NCBI RefSeq assembly: GCF_038751955.1
Contig: NZ_JBCEXH010000004.1
Coordinates: 124,001-188,000 of the forward strand
Length of the DNA stretch: 64,000 nt
Reading direction: 5' to 3'
Source: Methanocalculus natronophilus
Lineage (GTDB): Archaea; Halobacteriota; Methanomicrobia; Methanomicrobiales; Methanocorpusculaceae
Shown piece by piece: positions 1 to 12,397 of the stretch; the first letter of the stretch is position 1; every line of letters begins with the position of its first letter. Both the position numbers and the translations under genes were made by a program. Under the pieces are notes generated by a model. It did no database searches and was not told the origin of the DNA. It saw nothing but the letters and a program-made list of their open reading frames with translations.

Positions 1-1
1 G

Positions 2-244
2 GCTGACATGGGCCGCGACCTCGCACTTGGGATGCAGATCTACCAGATGCGGTGCAGGATGACCGGGGATGATGTTGACCATGCCATCCGGACACTCTCT
101 GATCCTGAGGTCCTGAAAATTATTGTGGAAGAAGGCGATATGGATCGGCCGGGAAAGCTCATCCGCCGCCTCCTCTTCAGGCCTGATCTTCTCCCGCTCT
201 TTGGAAGGCTTGGGATTATGCAGCTGCTCCGGAGCCTGCAGTAG
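2..244 (+). CDS. C-terminal part of a geranylgeranyl reductase-family flavoprotein (5' truncated by window edge)
   Basis: The reading frame is open from base 2 and ends in a stop at 242-244, so only the last ~80 residues of a longer gene are here; the ATG at 8 is probably internal. The tail shows a helical stretch with an EEGDMDRPGKLIRRLL-type segment followed by a hydrophobic leucine-rich end. That arrangement is what I associate with the C-terminus of archaeal digeranylgeranylglycerophospholipid reductases, which saturate archaeal membrane lipids with FAD. The FAD-binding N-terminus lies outside the window, so the assignment rests on the tail alone and is moderate. Another FAD-dependent oxidoreductase of the same superfamily is the main alternative. 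Confidence 0.5.
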   Translation, partial: ADMGRDLALGMQIYQMRCRMTGDDVDHAIRTLSDPEVLKIIVEEGDMDRPGKLIRRLLFRPDLLPLFGRLGIMQLLRSLQ

Positions 245-349
245 CATCACACCCTCCCTGCCTCCGGATGGCATCGTCTATTTTTGCATCCCACAGAAAA
301 ACATGCCTGATCGCAGAATTCATGAGATCCCAGAACAAGATTGTTATCT

Positions 350-658
350 ATGGAAAGCAGATTTGGCAGAGGATTTGTTGTGAACCTGGTCCTCCTCAGC
401 AAACATTTTACCCTCCCGCCTGAGCAGGCGTTCTATGGTGCATCAGATCATCTCACGGAGATGCAGGTGCCGCCGCGACTGAAGGGAACCGAAGTCCAGG
501 AACTGACTGAAAGGCTGAAAAAACTCATCATCTGGCACAAGATTGGTATCAATGATTCCCAGGATGCTGCAACGGCAAAAAAGATCATCAATAAGCTCAT
601 TCTGGCCGCCGATCGGGAACTTGGTATAGAAGATCCTGATATGGGGTCATTTGACTGA
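350..658 (+). CDS. Conserved Methanomicrobiales protein of unknown function, 102 aa
   Basis: This is a small soluble protein with no signal peptide or membrane segment. The N-terminus (SRFGRGFVVNLVLLSKHF) is followed by a PPEQAFYGASDHL motif and a mostly helical C-terminus ending in RELGIEDPDMGSFD. A TTG three codons upstream is in frame, but ATG at 350 is the more natural start. It resembles, from memory, a short protein family confined to methanogens. No catalytic motif is visible and I cannot give a function. It sits between the reductase fragment and gyrB on the same strand but is separated from gyrB by 173 bases containing a TATA box, so it is probably not co-transcribed with gyrase. Confidence 0.7.
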   Translation: MESRFGRGFVVNLVLLSKHFTLPPEQAFYGASDHLTEMQVPPRLKGTEVQELTERLKKLIIWHKIGINDSQDAATAKKIINKLILAADRELGIEDPDMGSFD

Positions 659-716
659 TCTAATGGTTTATTTCAGTATTTTCTGTATCAGAGGCGAAGT
701 ATATCATCTCCAAATA

Positions 717-756
717 CCAATATATAATGGTAAAGCAGGCAAAAAACCCTGCCTGC
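717..756 (+). promoter_or_regulatory. Probable gyrBA promoter (TATA box) with small inverted repeat
   Basis: A strong archaeal TATA-like box (ATATATAAT, 720-728) lies about 105 bases before the gyrB ATG, predicting a transcript start near 750. A GCAGGC / GCCTGC inverted repeat (735-740 and 751-756, 10-base loop) straddles the predicted start site and could be an operator or a leader hairpin. Confidence 0.5.
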
Positions 757-768
757 AGGAGTTAGTGA

Positions 769-5305
<4,537 letters not shown>

Positions 5306-5332
5306 GTTGTTTTGGGGACTAATCCCCTTTTT

Positions 5333-5746
5333 ATGTTTCAGACAACGCTTCAGCTGAAGAGCCATGGAGAGGGTGATATCATTGATATCACCCATCAGGT
5401 TCAGGACGCGGTCATGGAGAGCGGTATTGTTTCAGGCATTGCTCACCTCTTCGTGGTGGGATCAACTGCTGCCCTGACCACAATAGAATATGAATCCGGC
5501 GTTCTTGCCGATCTCAGAAATGCTCTCTCCCGCATTGCACCTGAAGATGTGCCCTATGCTCATGACAGCCGTTGGGGAGACGGCAATGGCCGCTCCCACG
5601 TACGGGCTGCTCTCATAGGTCCTTCACTCTCGATCCCTGTTGCTGAAAAGAGGCTCCTTACCGGAACGTGGCAACAGATTGTCCTCTGCGAACTTGATGT
5701 CCGCTCTATGAGAGAGAGAAGTGTTATCGTAACGATAGTTTCGTAA
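5333..5746 (+). CDS. YjbQ/UPF0047 family protein (secondary thiamine-phosphate synthase fold)
   Basis: A 137-residue single-domain protein. The diagnostic features are GIAHLFVVGSTAALTTIEYE in the first half, HDSRWGDGNGRSH in the middle (histidines and aspartate usually conserved as a metal site) and TGTWQQIVLCELD near the end. Members of this family have weak thiamine-phosphate synthase activity in bacteria, but the physiological role is unsettled. The ATG at 5333 is preferred over an upstream TTG at 5312 because family members start directly with the FQTTLQLKS-type strand. It lies 27 bases after gyrA on the same strand and could be read through from gyrBA. It is convergent with the next gene. 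Confidence 0.88.
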   Translation: MFQTTLQLKSHGEGDIIDITHQVQDAVMESGIVSGIAHLFVVGSTAALTTIEYESGVLADLRNALSRIAPEDVPYAHDSRWGDGNGRSHVRAALIGPSLSIPVAEKRLLTGTWQQIVLCELDVRSMRERSVIVTIVS

Positions 5747-5750
5747 ATTC

Positions 5751-6014
5751 CTAATCAAGTGGGACGGATTCCAGCTGCGATACAAGTTCCCAGATCCGCG
5801 TTCGTGCATGCACAGGCATATTCGGGTCGTTGCTGACCTCGTCGATCTTTGATATTGCTGTTGCCGCACGAAGACCCGGTGCGTTGCTCTCATCCAGAAG
5901 AATAGATCGTGTCTCGTCTGCGACCCGACGAATATTCCGTGGTATAGTGTTATCTTCCATCATCATCTGAAGGATCTGAACACAATTTCGTAATGTATTG
6001 CCCGTTTCTGCCAA
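5751..6014 (-). CDS. UPF0147 family protein, 87 aa
   Basis: A small all-helical protein with the family core [38 protein letters not shown] and [15 protein letters not shown]. The function of the family is unknown. An ATG at 6071 would give a longer product, but it lies upstream of the TATA box at 6057-6065, so it cannot be on the transcript. A TTG at 6014 is preceded by GGAGG with seven bases of spacing and gives a normal-length family member, so I chose it. The gene is divergent from the UPF0148 gene and both appear to share one nearly palindromic TATA element. Confidence 0.85.
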   Translation of the reverse strand: MAETGNTLRNCVQILQMMMEDNTIPRNIRRVADETRSILLDESNAPGLRAATAISKIDEVSNDPNMPVHARTRIWELVSQLESVPLD

Positions 6015-6053
6015 ATGAAACCCTCCATCTTTTCCCTTTACTATTCCCCCTGA

Positions 6054-6069
6054 GGGTTTATATAGTTTC
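6054..6069. promoter_or_regulatory. Shared TATA element of two divergent genes
   Basis: The sequence TTTATATAG (6057-6065) reads as a good TATA box on both strands (CTATATAAA on minus). It lies about 45 bases upstream of the TTG start of the UPF0147 gene and about 60 bases upstream of the UPF0148 ATG. No second TATA box is visible in this gap of ~107 bases. Confidence 0.55.
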
Positions 6070-6121
6070 ATAGTTCGGCCAGCGATGCTTTATCTCTTCG
6101 GTGGCAAAGGTACTGGTGCGT

Positions 6122-6583
6122 ATGACAGAGATAGATGAGATAATGGCTGAGTATCTGCTGAAGGGTGGAAAGATGCTGGCAAAGACCTGTTCTGTCTGCC
6201 AGGCACCGCTCTTTGAGTACAAGGGTGAGCGCTTCTGTGTTCTCTGCACGGAATCATCAGGCAGAGAGGGAGAAACGCTGGCAACTCTTGAGCAAAACCA
6301 GGCTGCTGCAGAGGATACGATCCAAAAACCGCCTGCCAGGGATCTGCAGGTCGATCCAGAGCCAGCTGCAGCATCGGTATCAAGCCGCCGTCAGTATGAG
6401 CCGCAGGAGGCACCATCCATGCTTGCCGGGTCTATAGAGGATGCGCTGATAGCCCTCTGCCGCCGCATGGCAGATGAACCCGACCCGGCCCGCTGTGCGG
6501 TTTATATGCAGACGATCAGGGAGGGGGTCTCTGCGATGATGGCGCTCCGTGGGGAGCATTGCTGCTGTCATGAGAGGGAGTGA
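6122..6583 (+). CDS. UPF0148 / Sjogren-scleroderma autoantigen 1-like zinc-ribbon protein
   Basis: A protein of 153 residues. The N-terminus carries the hallmark DEIMAEYLLKGGKMLA followed by a four-cysteine zinc ribbon (CSVCQAPLF...FCVLC). The middle is low-complexity and rich in Ala, Gln and Pro, probably a disordered linker. The C-terminus has a helical segment (IEDALIALCRRMADE) and ends in HCCCHERE, an unusual run of three cysteines. The function of the archaeal family is unknown. I preferred ATG 6122 over GTG 6101 because family members begin near this methionine. The last 68 bases overlap the end of the helicase gene on the opposite strand. Confidence 0.8.
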   Translation: MTEIDEIMAEYLLKGGKMLAKTCSVCQAPLFEYKGERFCVLCTESSGREGETLATLEQNQAAAEDTIQKPPARDLQVDPEPAAASVSSRRQYEPQEAPSMLAGSIEDALIALCRRMADEPDPARCAVYMQTIREGVSAMMALRGEHCCCHERE

Positions 6584-8153
6584 CAAAACGCTCGATACTT
6601 GCCTGCTCCTCCCTCTTTTCTTTGTGTGCACCCAGCCGCTTCACCCCGGTTGCCATCGCCTTCTCCTTCCTGCTGCTCACCCAGCGGAAGGTCTCGTCAC
6701 TTGTTCCTTTTGTGACCAGCACGATGATATGGCCTGCAGCGCTCCGTCCGGTCCTTCCTTTCCTCTGAATGCTCCGGATCTCTGATGGGACGGCCTCATA
6801 AAAGATGACGAGATCGGTGGATGGGATGTCAAGTCCTTCCTCACCAACTGACGTGGCAACGAGTACCGGGTACTCTCCACCACGAAACTTCCGGATCGCT
6901 TCAATCTGCTTCTTCTGAGACAGGCCGGTGTCGCTCTCCCGTGATGCCTGGCCGACAAACCTGCATGCGATGATCCCTTTATCCGAGAGGTGATCGACAA
7001 GCATCGTTACCGTGTCGCGGTAGCTTGCAAAGACGATGATCCTGCTTTCAGGAGCTTCCATGAGCTGGTCATGGATGACCGATGCAACAAGAGATGGTTT
7101 TGGATGCACCTCCCCTTCAATTTCCGTGACAATACGTCTCAGATCAAGAAACATCCTGTCTTTTACCATCTTCTGGCTTGCCCTGCTTCCTTTCTTTGAC
7201 TGGCCTTCGGCGTGGAGCTTCTCTATGTACCGGCCAAGTGCGAGGGACCCTTGCGACTCAGCCATGACAACCGCATGCCTGAGCTTCATGATCTCGGCAT
7301 GGAGCGAGGATGCTGCATAGGCGCGGGTATCGCCTTCTGCTATCCGCTCCTGAATGTCTGCCTGCAGCCGGTTCAGCACTTTCATTGAGAGCTGTTCCCG
7401 TCTGGGGAGAGAACAGCCAAGTCCTGCAAGCGTGGCAAGACGGGCATCTATCATTTTTTCGAGGATCCTGACACACTGCTGCAGTGAGGCAGGAAGCTCC
7501 ACTGGTATGTAGTCGACTGTCCGTTCGTGGATATAGGGTATGACATCGGGATCGTTCTCATCCCGGCTCTCAACATGCGTAACACCGAGGTGATCGCATA
7601 CATCCTGGACACGCTCACGATTGCTCCCGGGAGAGGCGGTCATCCCGAGGATAAGAGGATTGTCGGCTGTTTCAAGGTACTGTTCTGCAAGATAGGTGTA
7701 GGCATAGTTGCCGACTGCCCGGTGGCATTCATCGACGATCAGCAGGGAGACTGTTCTGAGATCATAGCGGTTGTTCTGGCAGTCGTTCTGGATCACCTGT
7801 GGTGTCGCACAACAGATCCGGCACTCCTCCCAGAGAAGCGTCCGTTTCTTCGGCGGTGTGCTGCCGGTGAAGCTGATGCAGTCCTTCTCAGATGGTTCGG
7901 GGAGCCTGAGGTTTTTCTGAAAAAAGTTGAGGTGCTGTTCAACAAGCGGCTTTGTGGGGGCGAGGATGAGCACCCGTCCGCCTGTGTTCAGGAGCCGTGA
8001 TGCAGCGACAAGCAGTGCCACAACCGTCTTACCAAGACCGGTTGGAAGAACGATCAGTGTGTTCTCCTCAAGTGCCCGCATCGCGATGGTAAGCTGGTAC
8101 TGACGGGATTCAACGGTATCGGGTGTGATATACGGGTGCTGGATGGTCTTCAT
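6516..8153 (-). CDS. Hef-type superfamily 2 helicase lacking the nuclease domain
   Basis: A 545-residue helicase of the FANCM/Hef family, which remodels stalled replication forks. Motifs in order: Q-like region with SRQYQLTIAMRALE, Walker A PTGLGKT (~37-43), APTKPLVEQH, DECH box (VDECHRA), GMTASPG, the family-specific helical insert (roughly 220-330), FASYRDT, ATSVGEEGLDIP and QRKGRTGR (motif VI). Full archaeal Hef continues into an XPF-like nuclease and HhH domain; here the protein stops after ~50 low-complexity residues, so the nuclease is absent. The start lies two bases after the glyS stop, so it is in a glyS operon. Its 3' end overlaps the UPF0148 gene. A lost or separately encoded nuclease is possible. 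Confidence 0.88.
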   Translation of the reverse strand: MKTIQHPYITPDTVESRQYQLTIAMRALEENTLIVLPTGLGKTVVALLVAASRLLNTGGRVLILAPTKPLVEQHLNFFQKNLRLPEPSEKDCISFTGSTPPKKRTLLWEECRICCATPQVIQNDCQNNRYDLRTVSLLIVDECHRAVGNYAYTYLAEQYLETADNPLILGMTASPGSNRERVQDVCDHLGVTHVESRDENDPDVIPYIHERTVDYIPVELPASLQQCVRILEKMIDARLATLAGLGCSLPRREQLSMKVLNRLQADIQERIAEGDTRAYAASSLHAEIMKLRHAVVMAESQGSLALGRYIEKLHAEGQSKKGSRASQKMVKDRMFLDLRRIVTEIEGEVHPKPSLVASVIHDQLMEAPESRIIVFASYRDTVTMLVDHLSDKGIIACRFVGQASRESDTGLSQKKQIEAIRKFRGGEYPVLVATSVGEEGLDIPSTDLVIFYEAVPSEIRSIQRKGRTGRSAAGHIIVLVTKGTSDETFRWVSSRKEKAMATGVKRLGAHKEKREEQASIERFVTPSHDSSNAPHGAPSSQRPPP

Positions 8154-8155
8154 CT

Positions 8156-9871
8156 TCAGATCCCGGAGAACTGCAGCTCACCCCGTATCAGCTTTCTGAT
8201 TATAGATGGAATCTCGTCTAGTGGTACCCGGACCTGCTGCATGCTGTCCCGTTCCCTGAGTGTTGCAGCTGCATCATCTTTTGATTCGTAATCGATTGTG
8301 ATCGCATACGGTGTTCCGATCTCGTCCTGTCTCCGGTACCTTCTCCCGATAGCGCCTGAATCGTCATATTCTGTTACGATCCCAAGAGCGCGGATGGCTT
8401 CAGCAAGAGATCCGGCCATCTCTTCAAGTCCGTCCCTGTTCATCAGTGGAAAGACGGCAACCTGGACAGGCGCCACTGCCGGGGGTAGCCGAAGCGATGT
8501 CCTGGTCTCACCCTCCACTTCATCCTGGTGAAAGGCATGCTCAAGAACAGCATAGCAGAGACGGTCGATCCCATAGGATGGTTCGATGACATGGGGGCGG
8601 ACCTCCTCTCCCCTGACAAGCACCTCTTCGTCCCTGACCTCGAAGAGATCGCAACCGATCTCAATCTCCTCGCCATCCAGTGTGATCGTGATTGTATCGC
8701 CCTGTGGTTCTGCTGCTGCTATCTTCTCGCCGACCTCTTTTGCCCGGTTCCTGAACCGGGGTCCAAGCAGCCCCATCTTCGGAACAGTTGCAACTCTCCG
8801 CTCGGTTCTGGGCTCCGGGTACTGGATAAAGACGGTCATCTTCTCACCGCTCACCTCAGCATGAGCCCGGAGATCATAATCGGTTCGATCTGCGATACCG
8901 ACAGCCTCAACCCATCCGAACCGCTCTGAATAAAACTCCGCATCCCAGCAGTCTGCTGCATAATGCGCACGCTCGTCAGGCAGATGCTGGCGGAACCGGA
9001 TCTTCTCACGGTCAACGCCGATCCTGACCATGTAGTCATGGGTGAGCGCCAGATAGTATGCGACATATTCGCTTGCAACAAGCCCGCTCAAAACAGCTTC
9101 CCCAACCGTCAATGTTTCCGGTTCGCTCTCTTTCTCCTGGTGTTCGATACCATAGAACGGCATGGTGTAGTCTGCATAGCGGGAGAAGTCCGGGTGATCC
9201 TTCTTATCGGGATGCACAAAGATCTCGGCTTCCGCCTGGGTGAATTCCCGAAGCCGGATCATCCCCTGCCGGGGCGAGATCTCGTTCCGGTAGGACCTCC
9301 CGATCTGGACTGCCCCAAAGGGGAGTGCGTCCCTGTAGAACCTGAGAAGGCGGGCAAAGTCGGTGAATATCCCCTGTGCGGTCTCCGGGCGCAGGTATCC
9401 CTTCCGGTGTCCGCCCGGGCCGATTGAGGTTGAAAACATCAGGTTGAACTCAAAGACCAAAATGTCTGTCAGAGGCTTTTTACAGGAGGTGCAGGGCTTA
9501 TCTGCAAGCCCCGCAGACAGCTCTTCCTTTGCGAGACTCTGTGCATTTGCTATCCCGTATTCTTCGGCCACATGATCTGCACGGAAAAACTCCTGGCAGC
9601 CGGGGCATTGGAACATCTTATCAGAAAAACCTTTGAGATGACCGGATGCAACATAGATCGGCTCAATGCCTATTGTCGGGCATTCGATCTCGTAGTACCC
9701 TTCCCTGACGATATAGAATTCACGCCAGATATCTTCGATCCGCCGCTTCATCATCGCACCAAGCGGGCCATAATCGATGAAGCCTGCAACAGATCCGTAT
9801 ATCTCCCCTGACGGCCAGACATAGCCGCGGCGGCGGGCGAGATCGATCACCTTTTCGTATACATCCTCCAT
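8156..9871 (-). CDS. glyS: Glycyl-tRNA synthetase, archaeal/eukaryotic alpha2 type
   Basis: Class II aminoacyl-tRNA synthetase of 571 residues that charges tRNA-Gly. It shows the N-terminal ARRRGYVWPSGEIYG and GFIDYGPLG, a cysteine-bearing insertion (FQCPGCQEFF and CTSCKKPL) that probably binds zinc, and motif 2 with GRSYRNEISPRQGMIRLREF. Motif 3 is near VIEPSYGIDRL and a C-terminal anticodon-binding domain starts around residue 470 (PVQVAVFPLMNRDG). ATG at 9871 begins the canonical MEDVYEKVIDLARRRG. Transcription is probably from the gap at 9872-10008, which also drives the divergent CMI4-like gene. The Hef-like helicase follows directly. Confidence 0.97.
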   Translation of the reverse strand: MEDVYEKVIDLARRRGYVWPSGEIYGSVAGFIDYGPLGAMMKRRIEDIWREFYIVREGYYEIECPTIGIEPIYVASGHLKGFSDKMFQCPGCQEFFRADHVAEEYGIANAQSLAKEELSAGLADKPCTSCKKPLTDILVFEFNLMFSTSIGPGGHRKGYLRPETAQGIFTDFARLLRFYRDALPFGAVQIGRSYRNEISPRQGMIRLREFTQAEAEIFVHPDKKDHPDFSRYADYTMPFYGIEHQEKESEPETLTVGEAVLSGLVASEYVAYYLALTHDYMVRIGVDREKIRFRQHLPDERAHYAADCWDAEFYSERFGWVEAVGIADRTDYDLRAHAEVSGEKMTVFIQYPEPRTERRVATVPKMGLLGPRFRNRAKEVGEKIAAAEPQGDTITITLDGEEIEIGCDLFEVRDEEVLVRGEEVRPHVIEPSYGIDRLCYAVLEHAFHQDEVEGETRTSLRLPPAVAPVQVAVFPLMNRDGLEEMAGSLAEAIRALGIVTEYDDSGAIGRRYRRQDEIGTPYAITIDYESKDDAAATLRERDSMQQVRVPLDEIPSIIRKLIRGELQFSGI

Positions 9872-9949
9872 GGTATCACGACTTCCTTATCTATTAGACG
9901 ACTCGATATTTGATATGATTGTCACCCTGCTGTGACGGCCGGATCAACA

Positions 9950-9970
9950 AACTATTTATCATATAAACCC
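9950..9970 (+). promoter_or_regulatory. TATA box for the 10009 gene
   Basis: ATATAAAC at 9961-9968 lies ~45 bases before the ATG at 10009, giving a predicted start near 9990. A second AT-rich box (TATTTATC) lies just upstream. Confidence 0.45.
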
Positions 9971-10008
9971 GATGAGATGTGAAGATCATACAATAGGTCG
10001 ATATACAC

Positions 10009-10617
10009 ATGGCTACCAGCAGCAAACAAAAAAACCTTCTCAAGTTATTCGCCGATATCACCAGTAAAACAGAGATCGTCGAACCTATGAAGAAGATTCA
10101 CGGAACATTGCGTGATCAGGATGCAGTTGAGAGAGAGATAGCGCTGATTATGCGGGAAATCCTCGATCAGGGCTATTTTAAGACGAAACTGGAACCAATT
10201 CAGCTTGCGCGTCTTATCACGCTCTATCATACAGGAAAGAACGATACCGAGATTGCCCGGAGCCTGGGTGATGAGAAACTGTCAAAGACGGTTGCCCGGG
10301 CACGTGTCAGGCTGAAACTCTTCCGGGATCTTGATTTTAAGATGCCGTTTGAAACACAGGTTCTTGAGGATCTGATGGCACAGGATCTCACCATGAAGGA
10401 GATCTCTGAGGTGCTTGGTATAAGCCCCTCAACCCTGAGAGAATACCGGCATGTGCTTGATGAACAGAAAGATACCACCCTTGATCCCTATCTTGAGCGT
10501 ATCCGCGATGTGATGGAGGATCGTGATCTCACCGAGCAGATGACGCTTGGAGTCACGAAGGACAGTCTGGGTGATGCCATCGATATTACGGAAGCCGAGA
10601 TGATCGATCTCGGCTAA
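10009..10617 (+). CDS. CMI4-like helix-turn-helix protein (conditioned-medium-induced protein 4 family)
   Basis: A soluble, highly charged 202-residue protein. Residues ~70-105 (ARLITLYHTGKNDTEIARSLG followed by a KTVARARVRLKLF helix) and ~125-150 (DLTMKEISEVLGISPSTLREY) look like two winged-helix or HTH-type segments. The second reads as a classic recognition helix. The family is named after a haloarchaeal protein induced by conditioned medium; its molecular role is not established. The protein is probably DNA-binding on sequence grounds. Transcribed alone, with a T-run (10620-10626) directly after the stop that could act as a terminator. Confidence 0.7.
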   Translation: MATSSKQKNLLKLFADITSKTEIVEPMKKIHGTLRDQDAVEREIALIMREILDQGYFKTKLEPIQLARLITLYHTGKNDTEIARSLGDEKLSKTVARARVRLKLFRDLDFKMPFETQVLEDLMAQDLTMKEISEVLGISPSTLREYRHVLDEQKDTTLDPYLERIRDVMEDRDLTEQMTLGVTKDSLGDAIDITEAEMIDLG

Positions 10618-10649
10618 ACTTTTTTTATTCTCTGAACCGACTCATCTCC

Positions 10650-11327
10650 ATGTACCTGACATACCTGGGCCATGCCTGTATTCTCTGCGAGGGATCAAGG
10701 CGGGTGCTGTTCGATCCGTTTATACCCTCAGGAGAAGCACCGCCGGATTCGGATATCGTCTGTGTGACCCATGCACATGCCGATCACCTTGGCGATACTG
10801 CCAGCATGAAGCGACAGACCATTGCACCTAACGAGCTTGCCAAGTATCTCAAGAAGGAAGGTGTTCCTGTTGAAGCCCTGAATATCGGGGGAAGCATCTC
10901 AATTGACGGTGTATCGTTTACCATGACTCCCGCAGTCCATTCGTCCTGGCTTGAGGATGCAGGCGGCGGCTATTATGGCGGCCCTGCAGCCGGGTATGTG
11001 ATGAGGATGGATGGCGTCTCGGTCTATCATGCCGGTGATACTGCTCTCTTTTCGGATATGAAACTGATCCGTGAACTCTATCATCCGGATGTTGCACTCC
11101 TGCCTATCGGCGGCAGGTTTACGATGGGGCCGGATGAGGCGATGGTCGCCGCATCGTATATCGGAGCTGATTTGATCATCCCGATACACTACAATACCTG
11201 GGATGTCATCAGCCAGGATCCATTGCCATTTAAACATGCGATAGAGGCGACCTCTGACATGAGGGTTGCGATCCTTGAACCCGGAGAGAGACTTGAACTA
11301 CCTGAAGCTGAAGGGTTTGGCGGCTAA
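10650..11327 (+). CDS. UPF0173 metal-dependent hydrolase (metallo-beta-lactamase fold)
   Basis: A 225-residue MBL-fold enzyme. The metal-binding motif THAHADHLGD is at about residues 45-54, further ligands are in AVHSSWLED and HAGDTALFSD, and the final histidine is in IPIHYNTWD. The small size and the single-domain fold match UPF0173 proteins of unknown substrate. The start MYLTYLGHACI is the standard N-terminus of the group. It follows the CMI4-like gene by 32 bases and is followed 17 bases later by a lipoprotein gene on the same strand, so it may be co-transcribed with the latter. Confidence 0.88.
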   Translation: MYLTYLGHACILCEGSRRVLFDPFIPSGEAPPDSDIVCVTHAHADHLGDTASMKRQTIAPNELAKYLKKEGVPVEALNIGGSISIDGVSFTMTPAVHSSWLEDAGGGYYGGPAAGYVMRMDGVSVYHAGDTALFSDMKLIRELYHPDVALLPIGGRFTMGPDEAMVAASYIGADLIIPIHYNTWDVISQDPLPFKHAIEATSDMRVAILEPGERLELPEAEGFGG

Positions 11328-11344
11328 ACAACTGGTGAAATTGT

Positions 11345-11812
11345 ATGAGACTGTATATACTTGCAATCCCGCTTGTCCTTCTCCTTCTCACGACCGGATG
11401 TGTCGGTGAGATGGAGGATCCGCTATCTCCTGGGACGATGTCTGGAATCTGGGTTCATGACAGCCCGGCTCCGGTCTTCATCTTCAGTATCCATCCCGAT
11501 GATCGTGTTGATGTCATCTTTACAGGGCTTGAGGATCCAGGTGCACCGGAGGAGCCGGTTGTTGGTGCAGGCACCCTGGAGTCTCGTGACGAGATGCGTA
11601 CAATCACCTACCTGGCACCGGTTTCCCGCGAAATCCGCATCCTGCATCTTGAGAAGACGGACGCTTGCCTCATTCTGAAGGCTGCGTCACAGGAAGATGG
11701 GACGCTGCTTGATATTGGAGATCTTGCGGGTATCCGGTTTGTCCGGGGGGCATCCTATTCGATGCCCCTGTTGGATCTCTATGGTGTGGATCCAGAATCT
11801 ATACTGATCTGA
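11345..11812 (+). CDS. Predicted lipoprotein of unknown function, 155 aa
   Basis: The N-terminus is a short lipoprotein signal: two charged residues, a leucine-rich stretch, then the lipobox LLTTGC with cysteine about residue 19. The mature part is a beta-rich domain (GIWVHDSP, FIFSIHPDDRVDVIFTG, MRTITYL, REIRILHLEKTDACLILKAA) that resembles small beta-sandwich or lipocalin-like folds, without a family I recognise. It is presumably anchored to the outer face of the cytoplasmic membrane. The gene ends 14 bases into the convergent gene on the minus strand. Confidence 0.7.
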   Translation: MRLYILAIPLVLLLLTTGCVGEMEDPLSPGTMSGIWVHDSPAPVFIFSIHPDDRVDVIFTGLEDPGAPEEPVVGAGTLESRDEMRTITYLAPVSREIRILHLEKTDACLILKAASQEDGTLLDIGDLAGIRFVRGASYSMPLLDLYGVDPESILI

Positions 11813-12065
11813 GGTACTCCTGGAGGAGTGCCTCACGGTATGCTTCTCTCTTCTTTTTCGGGATATAGTTGAATTGGGTCGCCCGGAGGATCAGCTCATC
11901 AGCAATAGCCTGCTTTTCGGTCAGGCCGAGTTTTTTGACCTCCCCGATGATCCAGTCGAGCTTATCGATCCCGGTCTCTTTTCCATCCACAATGATCTGC
12001 TTTATCAGGATTTTATCAGGTGGAGTTCCTCCACATATCGTGCAGTAATCACCTTCGTCTGCCAT
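11799..12065 (-). CDS. Small CxxC protein conserved in methanogens, 88 aa
   Basis: It begins MADEGDYCTICGGTPPDK, a CxxC pair that could bind metal only with a partner or a second copy, because no other cysteines are present. A helical C-terminus follows with LDWIIGEVKKLGLTEKQAI and KKKREAYREALLQEY. No catalytic motif is seen. It is the last gene of a cooS-cupin-88aa run: eight bases separate it from the cupin, whose start overlaps the cooS stop. The context suggests a role linked to CO dehydrogenase, for example metal delivery or regulation, but this is inference from position only. The family looks methanogen-specific to me. Confidence 0.75.
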   Translation of the reverse strand: MADEGDYCTICGGTPPDKILIKQIIVDGKETGIDKLDWIIGEVKKLGLTEKQAIADELILRATQFNYIPKKKREAYREALLQEYLRSV

Positions 12066-12073
12066 GTTGAGTT

Positions 12074-12397
12074 TTACTCCTTGATCATGGTGAGCATCAT
12101 CTTGAACTTCGTGATCGCCGAGAGGGCGTGCGGGGCATGTGCCGGAAAGATGATCGAGTCACCAGTCTTCATCTCAAATGTCTTGCCTTCAAGCCAGATC
12201 TCACACTCTCCGTCCAGGATGGTGACAAGGGCATCAAAGGGCGCGGTATGTTCAGAGAGCCCTTCATCTTCGTCAAAAGAGAAGATACTGATGTTGCCGT
12301 TCTTCTGTTTGATCACCATTCTGCTGGAGACTGCTCCATCCTGGTATTCAACGAGTTCGTCCAGCCGGATTTTTTTCCCCTTGATATCATCACTCAT
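12074..12397 (-). CDS. Small cupin-domain protein
   Basis: A 107-residue single cupin barrel. The two cupin motifs are recognisable: SEHTAPFDALVTILDGECEIWLEG, with His and Glu/Asp candidates, and KTGDSIIFPAHAPHALSAI. The first has one clear histidine rather than the usual HxH, so metal binding may be atypical. The start codon overlaps the cooS stop by four bases (ATGA), showing tight coupling to CO dehydrogenase. Small cupins beside redox enzymes often act as ligand sensors or metal-handling proteins; which applies here is unknown. Confidence 0.85.
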   Translation of the reverse strand: MSDDIKGKKIRLDELVEYQDGAVSSRMVIKQKNGNISIFSFDEDEGLSEHTAPFDALVTILDGECEIWLEGKTFEMKTGDSIIFPAHAPHALSAITKFKMMLTMIKE

